DNA of 64,000 nucleotides from Todiramphus chloris collaris (taxonomy: Eukaryota > Chordata > Aves > Coraciiformes > Alcedinidae): positions 33,021,602 to 33,085,601 of the forward strand of contig JANVCC010000022.1 in the NCBI GenBank assembly GCA_025345505.1, given 5' to 3'. Below the pieces are notes generated by a model. It searched no databases and was not told where the DNA came from. It was given only the letters and a program-made list of their open reading frames with translations. Below, piece after piece: positions 50,701 to 63,722 of the stretch. The position numbers were made by a program, and so were the translations under genes. Positions within the stretch are counted from its first letter, which is position 1, and the number at the start of each line of letters is the position of its first letter.

Positions 50701-53700
50701 GATGTCTGTCTCTTCCAGTGCTGCAGAGGAGTGCTGTGGTGGTGTCACAGGAGGGTGGGAGGCAAAGGAGGGGGTCCCCTTCTGTCCCTTAGGTTTGCAG
50801 AAAAAATTAAAGTTAAGGTGGGGCACCTTGCCTAGGTCTTGAATATGGTTCAAGAGGGCTGGGAAGAAGCGGAGGGAGAGGAAAAAAGTTTCATTGCTAT
50901 GCACTTTTGTAAAAAGAAGGCATACAATCATCAAGAGGTGAAAGTGGGTGTGTGGAGTGGATCTCCTAAACAGATTTACTGGGTCTGAGTCTGATCCAGA
51001 GGTTAGTGAAGTACAGGAAAAGCAGTTTTAATGAGTGATTATGGAAAGACACGTTTCTGTAACACACTTGACAAATGTAAGAAGGCAGCAGGGAAGAGAG
51101 TCTGTCTAAACACCCACAGCTGCAGTGTGTATATGGGTTGGAAACCACACCTGACTTTAAGTGAGACGGGCTGGGAGGGAAAGGTCACTGAAGACTGACA
51201 GGCTCAGATCATTTGGAAAGCTTTTCTGCTGATGGTCCTTTTTAATTCCCAGCGACTCTGTGTCGTGTATATAACTAGTATGAGAGGTTCCGCATCTTTG
51301 GTGAAGGAGGTGTATCTTTCATCACCAACCCAGTACGTAACCTCCTCAGTTTTGGTAATTTGGGGTTGCTTTGCTGAAGATAAAAGTGCTAAGTTGATTT
51401 ACAAAAGCACTTGCTTTCCTTTTAATGTCTTGTAATTTCATTTTTCCCTCCTGAAGGTCTTCTCTCCCTGTCAGCTTTCTGCCCTTTGCAGCGTTAGTGC
51501 AGTTTCACAGGTAAGAGAGACAGGAGCCCAACAGCAACACCTAGGCCAAGGCTGGAGCTTTTCCCCCTGCCCTGATGTTGTAGGAGGAAGGAGAAGCACA
51601 GCCAAGATGGACTTGTTCCAGCCCCACTTTGGGGCAGCCCAGTGATGACCAAGTTCTTACAGTCTCTTCTGTCTCCTACCTAGTCCTCAGTGGGTATTGT
51701 CTTCTTACTGGCTGGAAGAGGGTCAGAGAGAAAAAGCACATCCTCCCTTCATCCTGTCTTCAAACATCCCCCAGCTGAGGGAAGCAGAGTTCATAACCAG
51801 GTACATGTGTTAGACACTTACCAATCTCTAATGTCTTGTTGATTTGTACTATTTAGAATATGATTAAAACCAGTATCTGAGACCCAAATGAAGTATAATT
51901 GCTATGGATCCTCAATTCCCCCCAGATCCGTAATCCTTTTTGACTATTCCTCCCCTCCCCTCCAACGAAATGGAGCTTAGACACAAAGCCCTCACTTTAA
52001 ATTTCAAAAAATTAAAATTGACATGCAGCAGCATTAGCGGGAGCCAGGAGGAATTCTAAGGAGGTGCCTGGGCTCTGCTTTATCCTTTGCATTAAGAAGC
52101 AATTTGTACTTCTAACAAAGCCCCAACTGTTCCCCCTTGGCAAAAGGGCAATGAAGATGCCTTGCAAGGGAATTGCTGTTCACAATACTTAAACAAATCT
52201 GAATCTTAGATTTTTAAATCTGTATTCCCTGGTGGAGCCCGCTCCTTGCAATTCAAATGCAGGGCTGGTGGTGTGTGCCTGCCAAGGTGTCAGGAGCTAA
52301 GCGGATGATGGATTGATGAGGCAATGGGAAGACACAGGCTCACAGTGGCAGTTTGCCCCGACAGTGATCTATGTATCTGCACATTATCAATGTCATGAGG
52401 AGGCTTGAACCACCCTCGCTAGATGTCTCATTTTCCACTTATCTTCTATGTACTAATTATCAGGCTGGATAATTCCCCAGGATAGAAAGAAAGAGGAAAA
52501 AAAAAAAGGCTTGTTGCCACTCCACTGACAGTTTACACAATCAATAGAATGAACATCTCCCTCAGTTGCTCGTAGGCTTTTTTGTTTCCTCTCCTCATCT
52601 TAGGGACCTCCAAGATCGCTTCTGTGTGGGGTTGATGGCTCTCACCCAGCATCTGTGGTGGTGTTGCTTGGACAGGCTCCTCCATCCCAGCTGTTGTGGT
52701 ACTAGCTCAGTGTGTGGGTTGGCTTCTTTCTGCAGTAACACAGGGAAAGGCAATTGGGAGATAAAAAACTTTAGTTTTTTAGCTTGGTGGTGTAGCTGTC
52801 CAGAAAAGCAGAGGCTGCATTGCAGTCCCTGGGCTGGGGGTGAGAGCAGGATGTCAGCAAGCAGCCTGTGGCAGGCTCCTAACCCTCTAGGCTTTTCCTC
52901 CACTTAGATGTGGTCCTTGGGTTCTATATGTTTCGTGGCACAAAGGCAAGTGGCTGTAGTGGGGATACACCGGTCCTCTGGTTTGGATTGGAGGAAGAGA
53001 ACTCACGTGTACTCTGAGGCTGGCTTCAACTTTCTCTGGGACTGGCTTTTCCAATTTATACTGGTATCTCAAACAACCATTATCCAGTGTCTGGAGGTCT
53101 TACCCCTCAGAGATGTTATTTTACTTGATGAGTAAAGTAAATACCTTAAAAAATAGTGAGATGATCAGATGTGATGTGAACAGGGAAACCTCCCTGAAAG
53201 GAGTAGATGGTTGATGTTTTAGACAAAGGGTACTTCTGTTTTGTGCCCAGCTGCATGCTCAAGTTAAAATACTAATTAAAAAGTTAAGATTCAAGATAGC
53301 CATGTTTATACTCTCAAATTAGCTTAGATATTGCAGCAACAAATCCCTGATCTTTGTGCTACTGATGTGAATCCTTGAACCTTTTACTGTGCCTGGGCAG
53401 CACCATCTGTGGAAGGGCTCCCTGGAAAAGAGGGGAGCAGGGAGACATACAAGCAAACAGAACACTGTGGAAGGGGAAATGGGGGTGCTGCCGAGACCCC
53501 CGAGAGGAGTGCCAGCTACACCTCATTCTGTCCGTTCCGTGGAGGAAGACGTTCAGGTTACTCTGCTCTCATGCAAGCCAGTGGGCTCATGGCTGGGCAC
53601 TTGTCTTCTTCTGGTTTGACCTTCATTGGCTTGGGGAGCCCCTGACAAGTCACTAGGGAGATGGGTAAGGAAATTGTGCTTTGGCTTGAGTGAAGCAGTT

Positions 53701-54416
53701 TAGCTGCTGGGGCTAAGTTTTCACCAGCCAGGGTACAGAAGGAATTTTCTGAGGGTACCTGTGCTTCAAAAGCAGATGGGTATCTGATATCCCATGCAGA
53801 ATCTGATGCCTCTGTATTTTCCAGGGTCTGGGCTTGCAGATTTTCTCCTTGATTCTCATCCCTTTGTGGAGTGATGCCTGGGTTGATGGGGCACACTGGC
53901 CTTCAAGCAGGGCAGGAGACCCCACGTCTGAGTTCTCCTCTTTTCCTTCTGCTGTTAGAAAAGCAAAGTGCTGCTTTTTGTGCCTCATGGCTTTACACAT
54001 GTGTACTGAGTCACACTTTGGTCTTGGGCTCACTTCTTTTGGAACTCATGCGGGGCATTTTTCGCAGTGATTCAATGTTTGCTTATCTCCTTGCTTGGCT
54101 CCTTCAGTGGCTTAAGGTGCCTGGACAGGTTTAATCTGTGAACTCACAAAGTAAGGAGGATGGGTTTGGTGGATTCTCAAGCGGTGTTTTTTTGTTTACA
54201 CCACTGACTAATTATATTAAAGGGGTCTGTGGCAGAGAGATGCAAAATGGTGTATAAATCTATTTGTACTCTATTATGTTTGTATCAAATACCTTTTTTT
54301 GTAACATGCCTTTTTTTTTTTTTTTTTCCTTATTGTCATTGGATTGAACTCTGGGAAAAAATTCCTGCTAAGGTCCTGTGTCTTAGTATTGTCTCTGGGA
54401 TAAAGGAGCCTGTCAG

Positions 54417-54427
54417 AATAAAATAAA
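54417..54427 (+). promoter_or_regulatory. Overlapping tandem AATAAA signals
   Basis: AATAAA at 54417-54422 overlaps a second AATAAA at 54422-54427. GT-rich sequence (TGTGCATGTCTGCATTGTG) follows within about 75 bases. This could end a distal C1QL2 transcript or a non-coding RNA, but no exon structure supports either. Confidence 0.3.
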
Positions 54428-57400
54428 GACTAACTGAATCACTGACTTTGAGACTGCAAGGAGTTTGGTCCTTTTTACTGTGCATGTCTGCATTGTGCAG
54501 AGGCTTGGAAGATTAATTACAGACAAGAGAGGTATACTGTTGCTGTGTGGACACCCTGGCACTTATGGACAAGAGCCTGCTTTCAGCTGGTTTCATGTCT
54601 ATGGCATAAAGGGGTTCAGTGTGATGATAAGCTATGGATAACATGCAAATAGGGGTCCATTTCTCTACACCAAGCCTGTGCCAGTTCAGAAGTTAATCCC
54701 TTGGTCACATAGCAGGTGCCACAGCAAAAGTGGGGAAGATGCTCAACTATTTCTTGAGCCTACCACTCGCACTTGAGCAAGCTTCATTTTTGAAGGCTGC
54801 ATGGTGGATTAAAGCAGGGATCTGAGCTCTGTCCTATTCCTCTTGATTTAGGACCAGCTTGTTTGTTACTGGCCTTAACAATGAGTTAGGAAGAGGCCAA
54901 TGGAGGGCAATGCTGGTTCTCTGGAATGGCCTTGGGGAAAGAGGCATTACCTCCTGGGTAAGCAAGAAGCTGAGGCTGTTGTATGGTTTGATGTCCTAGA
55001 CTTGGACATACATTGGAATTCCCCTTCTTTCCCCTATGTTTCAGGCTGAAGCCCTGAGAGCTTGTTTCAGATCACAGCCTGAAAGGTGCTGAGGTGCTGC
55101 TGTGTCCCGGCCCCCACTGCAGAGTGTTCTGCTGGATCTTGCTCTCAAGGTTTTGCAGAACATAATTCTGGATGATCTGTGAGGTATGGCTCTGTTTCCT
55201 TGTAGAGAAAGCTATAAATGCCCATCTTCTTTGGGTTCTTCCAATTCTAAAATAGCCTGAATTAACTCTTACCCTGTGTGGCAGAGCTCTATATTCTAAT
55301 AAATGGGAGTAGATTTTCTTCACAGGGGGCTGTTGGCATATCCTTTTCTCTGTTGCATTTGCTCTTGGTTTGTTTTTTTGGCATGAGCTAGGATAGAAAC
55401 AGAAGAGGTCTGTTTGATCCCTGTGATCTGCTGCCCTATTAATGCAGGATTATTTCCTCCAGTGCACTGTGAGCATGATGACATGGAGAGCATGGCTTGC
55501 CTGCAGCCTTTGGCTGTGCTTCTCCCTGCGAGGGGACATTCATATGATCCTGGCTCTTTTTTTTGCTTGCAGCTGCCAGATCATGTCTGGAAAAACAAAC
55601 AAAAAATACCCAACCTCAGTCTTGAATGCAGCTGAAATGTTTTCTTGGTGCCATTTCTCTTTGTCAAGAAATTGCTTATTGCTTAAATGTTGTGATGTGA
55701 TCCCCATCCTAAAGAGGAGAGATCTGCTGATGGGGGAGGAACATGCCCAGGAGAATAACTTGTTTGAAGATGTGAACACGGACTTTATGAACAATGATTC
55801 TTTGTCCGATCTTGGTTTTAAGATGCAATTTTGATGGTATGATAATGCAGAAAATGTTTTAAATCCTCGGGGAGGAAGCTGCCTTTCAGGTAGTGTCTCG
55901 CTCTTCCCTCGTTATTGTAATGATGTTCCTGAAACTTCACGTCAGCTGTGCTGTGCTGCAGCATATGAATGCGTGAGGTGATGGAGATCAGATCCAGGTG
56001 GGTTTCTCTCTGTTTTGTTTTGGTATACAGCTGAATTCTTGACATATGCTCCTCCTTCTCCTGGTACCTCATTTTTCATGGAGCTGTCTTTGGGAGCCCA
56101 AGGGCCAAGTCTGCTTCCAGGTACACTGATCTAATTCTTCTCAAACTTAGTTTTTCTCAGTGTCTGTGTTGTCAGGATCAATCCTTAAGTACATGTAGCT
56201 ACCCTCAGACTGCCAGTGTGGCAACTGGTTCCTATTATGTAGCATTTGGGGACATATTATAGTGAATCTTTGTGCTCTAGAGATGGAAATGGTACAACTC
56301 CATTTTGTGTCCTGCCCAGTAAGTGTCACTATATAAATACCTTTCAGGGAAAATACCATTAGCATTCTCAGGGAGGGTGGAGTAGCCCCTTTTGCCAGCA
56401 TCTAGCAACCTGCTTAGGAAAGTGAGGTGTCAAATATCTCTGAATCTCCAAGACCCTGCCAAGTGCATCGCTGCAGCTGAGAGAGCTTGGATTGTAAACT
56501 TTATCATGCCCTCTCAAAAGGCAAAACATCCTTGAGGAGTAGCACTGTAATTTATCAATTGGTATGAGAATGAAGCTTGAATGTTATTAGAGTTGAAATA
56601 CTAATTAAACCAATAAATTTCTTTGTCTTTTTGGGTGTGTTGGCAATTAATATGCAAAACCCCATTGATTCCAACAACTCCATAATTCACGATGCATACT
56701 ATTATTACATATTGACAGCATACACTGTGAGGTCTCCAAAAGACACTGCTATGCATAGTAAGAATACTGCTGTGATCCCAGTTAAACTGGTACAGGCTGG
56801 GTGAGTCACAGTGCTGCTTCATGTTTTACCAAAGCCTTGGCTGTCAGTGGGGGTAGGAAGACCACACAGAAATTCATCTCTGTTGAGCATACACTGTCTC
56901 AATGGCTATTTGCACTTTATATTGCTTTCAGAATTATGGTGAAAAGGAGGAAAGATGGTCCATCTGATCCTAAAAAATGTCTCAGACTGATGCAAAGAGA
57001 AACTGATTGTAATGGAAATATTTATTTGCATCAAAGCAAGGCAGATTTTAGCTTTAATTCACTTTGCATTGGATGGTCTAAATAATCTTTCCTCAAACAA
57101 AGTTTGTTCAGAGTTATGAGAAGGGAGATGGACAGGAAGGCAGCTCAGTGATGTAATATTTTCTCTCTTCCAGTGGGGCATATTTTTGGCAACCTAAGAC
57201 AGGACAAGAATCCGTGACCGCTGAACCTGCGGTGACTCTTTGCTTAGAATTGCCTTTTGTAACATCAAAATTGGTTCTTCTCAAATATTTTTCAATATTT
57301 TTTCCTAAGACAGCAAAATTGGAGGACGTTGTAAGAAATAATTGTCTCTTAGTCTCAAAATCCTTGATTGAGATGGCCATCTACCTGAGATTTGGTTACC

Positions 57401-58020
57401 TGTTTTTCCTTACATTGGGACTCATTAGCCTCCCCAGCTCTGTAGCAGCTCTGCTTTCTGGGTGGAAGGGCTCAAGAAAAGCCATGTGGCTGGTGGACTA
57501 GATGCTCTCTATGGGGTTGGTCTGATTTACCCATCAAAACTGGTGGACAGGAGCTCTGTGGCTTTAATGGGGCAGGGTCAAGGTTAGGTTTAGTCTTTGG
57601 GATTTTGTAGTGGTGGTCTTTTTTGTTATTGTTCTCAGTTCCCATGAAGTTACTCAGTCTGGTCTTGGAACAATCAATCAGCCTCTGTGTTGATACGTAC
57701 AGTCTTTGAAGCCTGTGGAGCAGAGCATAGGATGGATATGCTTTTACTTCAAGATAGCACAAATCAAGTACATAGCTGTTGAATTAATTTGTGGTGGTGT
57801 TTTCTGAGAAATGCAATTCACATTTCCTCTTCCATTTCTCACCACCTTCCTTCCAAAGAAAAAAAAAGGAAAAAAAGCCTGGGAGGTGAAACTGAAGCAA
57901 TTGCAGGCTAGGGCAATCCCCATTTATGCAGAGGTTGCAGGGTGGCTTCAGAGGATAGAAGATGAACAATGTAGCAGGCACAATGATGAAGCAGAGTTCT
58001 TGGAAGCTTCTCCAAGCTGG

Positions 58021-58063
58021 TTTTTTTTTTTGATTTTTTTTTTTTTTGATTTTTTTTTTTTGA
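58021..58063. repeat. Interrupted poly(T) tract
   Basis: Three T runs of about 10 to 14 bases are separated by GA, forming a roughly periodic T(n)GA block. Simple sequence only. Confidence 0.9.
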
Positions 58064-59059
58064 GAGTTAGTGCACTCACTACCTACCTACCACTAGCCAC
58101 AAGGTCTCCTTTTTCTTTTCTATTGGTGGACTATTAGGACTGACAAGTTCTGCTTTCTTAGATGGGTCTTAAATGGGAAGCATTTTGTTTCATGGAAGCA
58201 AGATGCCCGGAGAATGAATTTATGCCAGCTTGTAGCCATCGGAAACCTCTGTATTCCAGCAGACTTTAAATTGAAAAATGGATCTTGGTTCTCATACTGG
58301 ATATCTCAAACCACTTTCTCCAAGCAATACAAAAGCAAGCTTGTCAGGTAGACAGAGATTCATTGCAATAGCTAAATTTTGAGGTACCTGTAAGTGTTTA
58401 TAACTTGATTCACTCCTGGAAATCTCCAAGTGAAATATGAGAGCCTGGATTGCTTAAGAAGGTCAAACAAGGTGAATATAACAGTTCCCTCTGGCCTGAA
58501 AAATCCATGAACTGTGCTGTCAGATGGAAGTATGGATAATGGCAAACCTGAATTCATAAAAATTTGTCTTACTTTTCACAGACTGGTGGTGGGAGGGAGT
58601 GGAGCAAGAGGAATAAGGCTTGTGGTTCGCAGAGAGTTTTGGGGTAAGACTGATTGCCCCTATCTGCAAACTGAGGTCATTACTGCCCTCAGACATTTTA
58701 GACTCACTGTATCTAGAAGTCTTCTGAGTGGCCTGGTGATTCCCCGTGTGTTTTCCTGTGGAATTCTCTGTTGGTGGCAATTCGCTGGGCAGGTATCAGG
58801 TAATGAAGAGAGAACCATGGGTTTAAGAGATGTGAAGCTGTCTCCTTCCTTTCTCATTTATTGATGATAAATAAGAAAATGATTTGCAACTGTAACAAAT
58901 TACATTAAAAACAGCTGTGGGAATATTACAAATATGGGTCATATGACTTAGCTGAATCTCCACAGTGATTTCAAAACCCATTGGGTAACATACCAGGAGA
59001 CCAGTTATGGATGATGCATTGCCAGGAGAATTAGTGCTGTGTGGGATGGTGCCAGCATG

Positions 59060-59930
59060 TGTCCTGTGCTCTGCTCTAGTGCTGGAACTGATTAAGTAGA
59101 AGACCTGTCTGTTAAATCTGCAGATGACAAGAAGACAGAGAACGGGATAAAATTCAAAATGACCTTGACAAAATGGAGAAAAAGATGTAAAAAAACCAAG
59201 GTGAGAATTGAAGAGATGCAAGTTACCTATACTTGGAGGCAGTCCATAGCATGGGTGTGTGCTGGAACTTTAGAAGAGCTGAAGGAATGGTTGGGAACAG
59301 GAGCCAGGGAACTGCTTCTCGGGGAGGATATGGAAGACCACTGAATACATGTGAGGTGACAGTGAACGCTGTGGAAAAGGCCAGTGTACATACAGACATG
59401 TACACAGACTGAGCTGTGCTGGAGCTCGAGCAGAGTCTCCAAGGAATATAAAGGAATTCCACTCTCCTGGATTCTGGCAGGATCTCACCTGGAGCAGTCA
59501 TCTCTACTTGTGGGGGCAATGCAATCAGAAAGCTGTGGCATGGCTAGGGATGGTTCAGGAGACAACCGGGATTTTCATCCTGGTGACCTGGAAAATGCAA
59601 CCTGAAAGAGAGATGGATTGGGCTGCTCAGCCTGAAGAGAGGGGTGGAGAGAGCACAAGGTGATGGTCCTTAATGACAAGAGAGGAAGGGAAATGTGTTC
59701 TCTGTGGTCATTTAGGTTAGGAAAGAAGGCAGCCTTGAGATTCAGTAGCAAGGTCAGACAGAAAGAAAAGCTTTCAAATGGTGAGGCGTGAGAGTTGGTT
59801 GCCTGGGAAGGCCGAGTCCCCAGCCCAGAAGGTCTCTAAGAGCATATTAGCCATCCATCAGATCTGGCTGTAGCATAGCAGTTGGGATGGGGAGCCAAGC
59901 CAGATGACTCCTCAAGGTCATCTGCACTAT
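59060..59930 (+). mobile_element. CR1 LINE copy, 5' truncated
   Basis: Ordered phrases match CR1 in sense orientation. They begin with the reverse-transcriptase end (AATCTGCAGATGACAAGAAG) and continue through GAATATAAAGGAATTCC, GATTGGGCTGCTCAGCCTGA and AGAGAGGGGTGGAGAGAGCA. The copy ends with CCAGATGACTCCTCAAGGTC near the normal 3' end. A frame-broken remnant, with no intact protein. Confidence 0.7.
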
Positions 59931-62900
59931 TGATTTTCTATCACCTTTTCTTTCTCTGTGCATCTGCAGAGTTCTATACATACCCATCTGACCGCCTCTA
60001 ATGTAGCCCTCTAAAAATGAAGTTTGGTGTGCTTCCGTGGCCCAAGCATTGCCCTCTCTGCAGACCAAAGTGACTGCATCTCTATTAGGTCCATTTTGGA
60101 AGAGTTAGATTTTCCTGTTAGGGTCTTGCCAGATAGAAATCCTTCTCTACCAATGTGTCAGGGCTAGGACTGGCCTTGAGGGCAGCTCACCAAGGATGGG
60201 CAGTGCTGCTGGGCTGGGCTGCCTGCGTAGGCACCAGCACTGCTGGGGCTGAGGGGGGGGCCAGGGCTGGGGGGTCAGCTGGCGTTGAAGGGAAGAGGAC
60301 AGGAAGTGTCCCTGCTGGTGCTCTGCTCTTTTTGGAGGCCTGCTTTGGAGTCATGGCAGGGAAACCAGGTGGCAAGTAGCTTTCCTTATAGGCTCTGAGG
60401 TGCAGGGCTTTTGGGGTGAGGGGGAGATGAAGGTGTGCAGTGTGATGGGAAGTGGGCAGTGTGGTGCTGGTGGAAGCGCTCTTGCAGGGACTGAGCCCCT
60501 GGGGTTAAGCCCTGCATCATCACTATTTTCATAGCTCCAGGCTGCTGCAGCTTGTGCCACCCAGGATCTCTCCCCGAGTCCTGTTGAGTGACTGTCCAAA
60601 GGCATTATTGCCGCACTGGATGCTCTTTTGGTATTACCTCTACATATCTGTCTGAGCACATTATTTTTGCATCTACAGTAAGAAGGAGGAAACCTGGACT
60701 TGCTGTTGAGGTTTCCAAAGGCATCTAGAAGTCATATCCCTTTGAAGTTCACGGATACGAGAAACTCCCATGCTTCTGAGCTCCTGGGGCCCTACATGTT
60801 TGTGCCTCATGCAGCAGAGCACAGCACTGTGGGGATGGGGCTGAGCCTGAGGGGGCTGAGCACTCACTACTTTCACCATAGTGCCCCCCCCCCAAGGTGA
60901 AGATGCCTCAGAACTTTTTACTGTATTTTTAATCTGTATAATCTGCAGGTTATCTGTTAAAAAACAACCAACATAACCCCAAGCCTTTTCTTCATGTAAT
61001 CCACCATCAGTGCCTGTGTGTGAGTGATACAGCGGTTTATCTCAAAACTCTGTCTCCCTGGATCCCTGTCACTTAATTTCCCTGTTCTGTAGCCCCTTTG
61101 ACCAGGACCTGTGACCTTGGGAGGTATTCTGAGGTCTCCTCTTCAAGTCCTAGTGCTCTTCCAAGTTTGCCAGTTCTACCTGTGAAAAATATAGCGTCGA
61201 TTGAAATAAAAGCTTTCGAATACAAAAGGAAAGGGGACAACACAGCATAGTTTGGGTACTCTCCTTGTGGATGGTTTTGTTTTTCCCTCCTGCCAGCTGA
61301 GATCACAAAAGAGAAAAATGTTAATTTTGTTCAAAAGAAAAAAAAAATTCTCGCTGTAAAAATGTTCACGCTTTTCAAGTCTCAGCTAGAGTTTGCTTTT
61401 ACTTCACAACAGTCTGACTGTCCTTGTTTCCATCCTGGTCTGGAGTTTCTATATTTAAGCCTCTGCAGGACACAGTTTACAGTGTCGGTGCTGATTCACA
61501 CTTCATTAAGAGTCACAAACAGCGACTCCTGCGATGCATCAGCCACCGCCAGGACCCGCGTTCCTCGCAGCCGAGCTGGGCAGTGCCCATCAGAGGAGGC
61601 CGTAGGGCCATCAGCCACCGCTGGCTTGACATTCGCCTGCGCCCGTGTCACCGGCTTGCCGTGATGGGGAGGTGGGGGGATGTGTGACAGTGACTGAAAT
61701 GAGATTGTTGGGAAGCGAAATCGGATTCAATTGCATTAGAAATTCATGTCAGATAAAGCTGGCAGAGGTACTGCGGAACTAGCAGACCATGGCTGGGATC
61801 ACTGTACAGCTGGTTAATATATTTATTACATATTTCTCCCAGATTGACTCTGGGCTTAAATTGAAAAAAAAAAAAAAAAAAAAAGTTTCTTTTTCCTCTT
61901 CTTAGTTCCTCATCCGGTGGATTTGTAATATTTGGCTCTTCCCCGGCGTTTCATTGGATTCGTGTACTTCTCAGTTGTGTCAGTAAAGCAATCAACAGAA
62001 AGCTGGAGCTAGGCTGGGCACAGGGAAATAGCATATCGGATTTTCCTGCTTCTCTTGCACACCTCAGGTGTGGTGTGGCTTGTGGTGGCCAACAGCAGGC
62101 TGCACTGCCCCGCTGGCAGCTCGTCCGCGTGGCCCGACAGTGACACTGGTTAAATGGGGTATTAGCCCTCTAGCCTGGGTAGTACTTCAAGGCTGATTGA
62201 CTTGCAATGTGGTAGCAGAGCACAGGTATAACGGCTGTCTCCGGCACTGCCTACCTCTCCTGCCCCCCGGAGCCTCCCTTGGAAGCCTTTCTCACTGGAG
62301 TGTTGCATCCTGCCCTGCTCCTGCCTGACTCCTCCTGTTTATTTCAGTGATAACATCGTTCAATGCTATAGAGCTTTCATAACTCAGAGAGCCATTTGGA
62401 CTTTCCTTCTCTAGAACTAAAATAGAACATGATCCATATCTGTCTCTAGGAAGAAAAATCACCCTTCCTTTGGCTCGGCCACTCGTATCACCTCCTCTAT
62501 CATACCATGTCTTTGTCTTCTGTGCTCTGGTGTCCATGAAAGCATGGCTGGAATGGGGGAGCCCAGCTCACTGCCATCACCTTGACCACAGGCTTTCTGC
62601 TGTATTCCTGTGCTCCTTGGTCTCTGTCTTCATCCTGTGCCATTTTTCCTTTGCTGACGCAAGGCAGGGATGATTTTGTGTTTGCTGTCTGTGTGCTGTG
62701 TGGCGGGGCCATGGTCCAGGGTTAACATACAAATATTGTAGAAGTTACAGAGTTGGGCAGGGTTGCATTCATAGCCTGTCTTGGACAGCAGAGTTTGGTC
62801 TCTGACTCTCACTACAAAGTGAGTTGCATCTCTGGGAACCTTGGAGAGTGAGTGTACCTTTGGGATACCTTCACAAGCCAGATTCCAGCCTACTGGGACC

Positions 62901-63450
62901 TGCCTCAGACTTTCTGAGCCTGAGGTGATGACTTTGTATTCAGTTTCCTCCATGAGTTCATCTGCTTCCCAAACTACGTGCGGTGTTGGTGTCCACACCA
63001 CTGTCCTGCAGTGATGAATTTCCCAGATTTGATATCTGCTGTGCACAGCAATTCATCCTTCTCTCCATCTGAGCTGCTGGCCCATCAATTCATTAGCTGC
63101 TCCCCACTGTGCAGTGGGACACAGCTGCCTACCTCTGGGCCTTCCCAGCTTTCTCATCTTCTCCCCCTTCAACAGCTGGGGAGACAAGGGGGTCTGTAAG
63201 CACAGACCTGGAAAGCAACGCAAGTCACTTTGCCCTGTGTTCAGGGATACCTCTTCTGCACCTCATGCTTTGGTGCAAGCAGCGGAGCTCTGCCTTTACA
63301 AGTGCTACAGTGCCTGTAAAACAACCATTCTGGAGTAGAGAAGTGAAAGCATCTTCAGCCCCAGATAACCACGCTGCAAATTTGCATTTTTGGATGCAGT
63401 CTCAGCTGTCTGGGAGTGCCCATGAGGGTGTGATCAACATCGGACAGTTT
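59931..63450. other. Intergenic region between two CR1 copies
   Basis: No gene is recognised. A 21-base A run lies at 61864-61884, after a compact single-copy block (about 61680-61860). C-rich and G-rich tracts occur near 60250 and 60890. A 138-codon minus-strand frame at 62630-63046 has no known domain. Confidence 0.65.
61864..61884. repeat. Poly(A) run of 21 bases
   Basis: An uninterrupted A21 follows CTGGGCTTAAATTG. No gene body or target-site duplication could be matched to it, so a retroposed tail is not shown. Confidence 0.85.
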
Positions 63451-63451
63451 T

Positions 63452-63722
63452 AGAATCATGGAACAGTTTGGGTTGGAAGGGACCTTAAAGATTGTCTAGC
63501 TCCAATCTCCCTACCATGGAGGGTAGACCAGGTTGCTTTCAGCCCCATCCGACTTGGTCGTGAACACTTTCAGGAATCCATTTACAGCTGCCCTGGGCAA
63601 CCTGTTTCAGTGTCTCACCACACTCACAGTGAAGAATTTCTTCCTCGTATCTCATCTAAATCTACACTCTTTCAGTTTAAAACTATTGCCTCTAGTCCTA
63701 TCATCACACTCCCTGATAAAGG
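63452..63722 (-). mobile_element. CR1 LINE 3' end
   Basis: The plus strand reads AGAATCATGGAACAGTTTGG then GTTGGAAGGGACCTTAAAGA, the reverse complement of the CR1 3' terminus. It continues through CTGCCCTGGGCAACCTGTTT, CACTCACAGTGAAGAATTTC and ATTGCCTCTAGTCCTATCAT. It is truncated at about 63722. Its subfamily differs from the copy at 6241, having ACCTTAAAGAT where that one has ACCTCTGGAGA. Confidence 0.9.

Larger units (their letters stand above)
50701..59050. other. Intergenic region 3' of C1QL2
   Basis: No gene is recognised. Features: a long T tract near 54310, an overlapping AATAAA pair at 54417-54427, an unusual interrupted T tract at 58.0 kb, and a 500-bp block at 52.0-52.5 kb without repeats that looks like preserved single-copy DNA. 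The open frames, up to 130 codons, show no domains. Confidence 0.7.

Noticed and set aside
54229..54426. Possible terminal coding exon before the AATAAA pair
   Set aside because: The 65-codon frame crosses a long T tract and has no splice-linked partner or homology.
62630..63046. 138-codon minus-strand frame
   Set aside because: Frames of this length are expected by chance several times in 64 kb, and no family is recognised.
63452..63722. 82-codon plus-strand frame at 63533-63781 as a gene
   Set aside because: It lies mostly within the antisense of a CR1 3' end.
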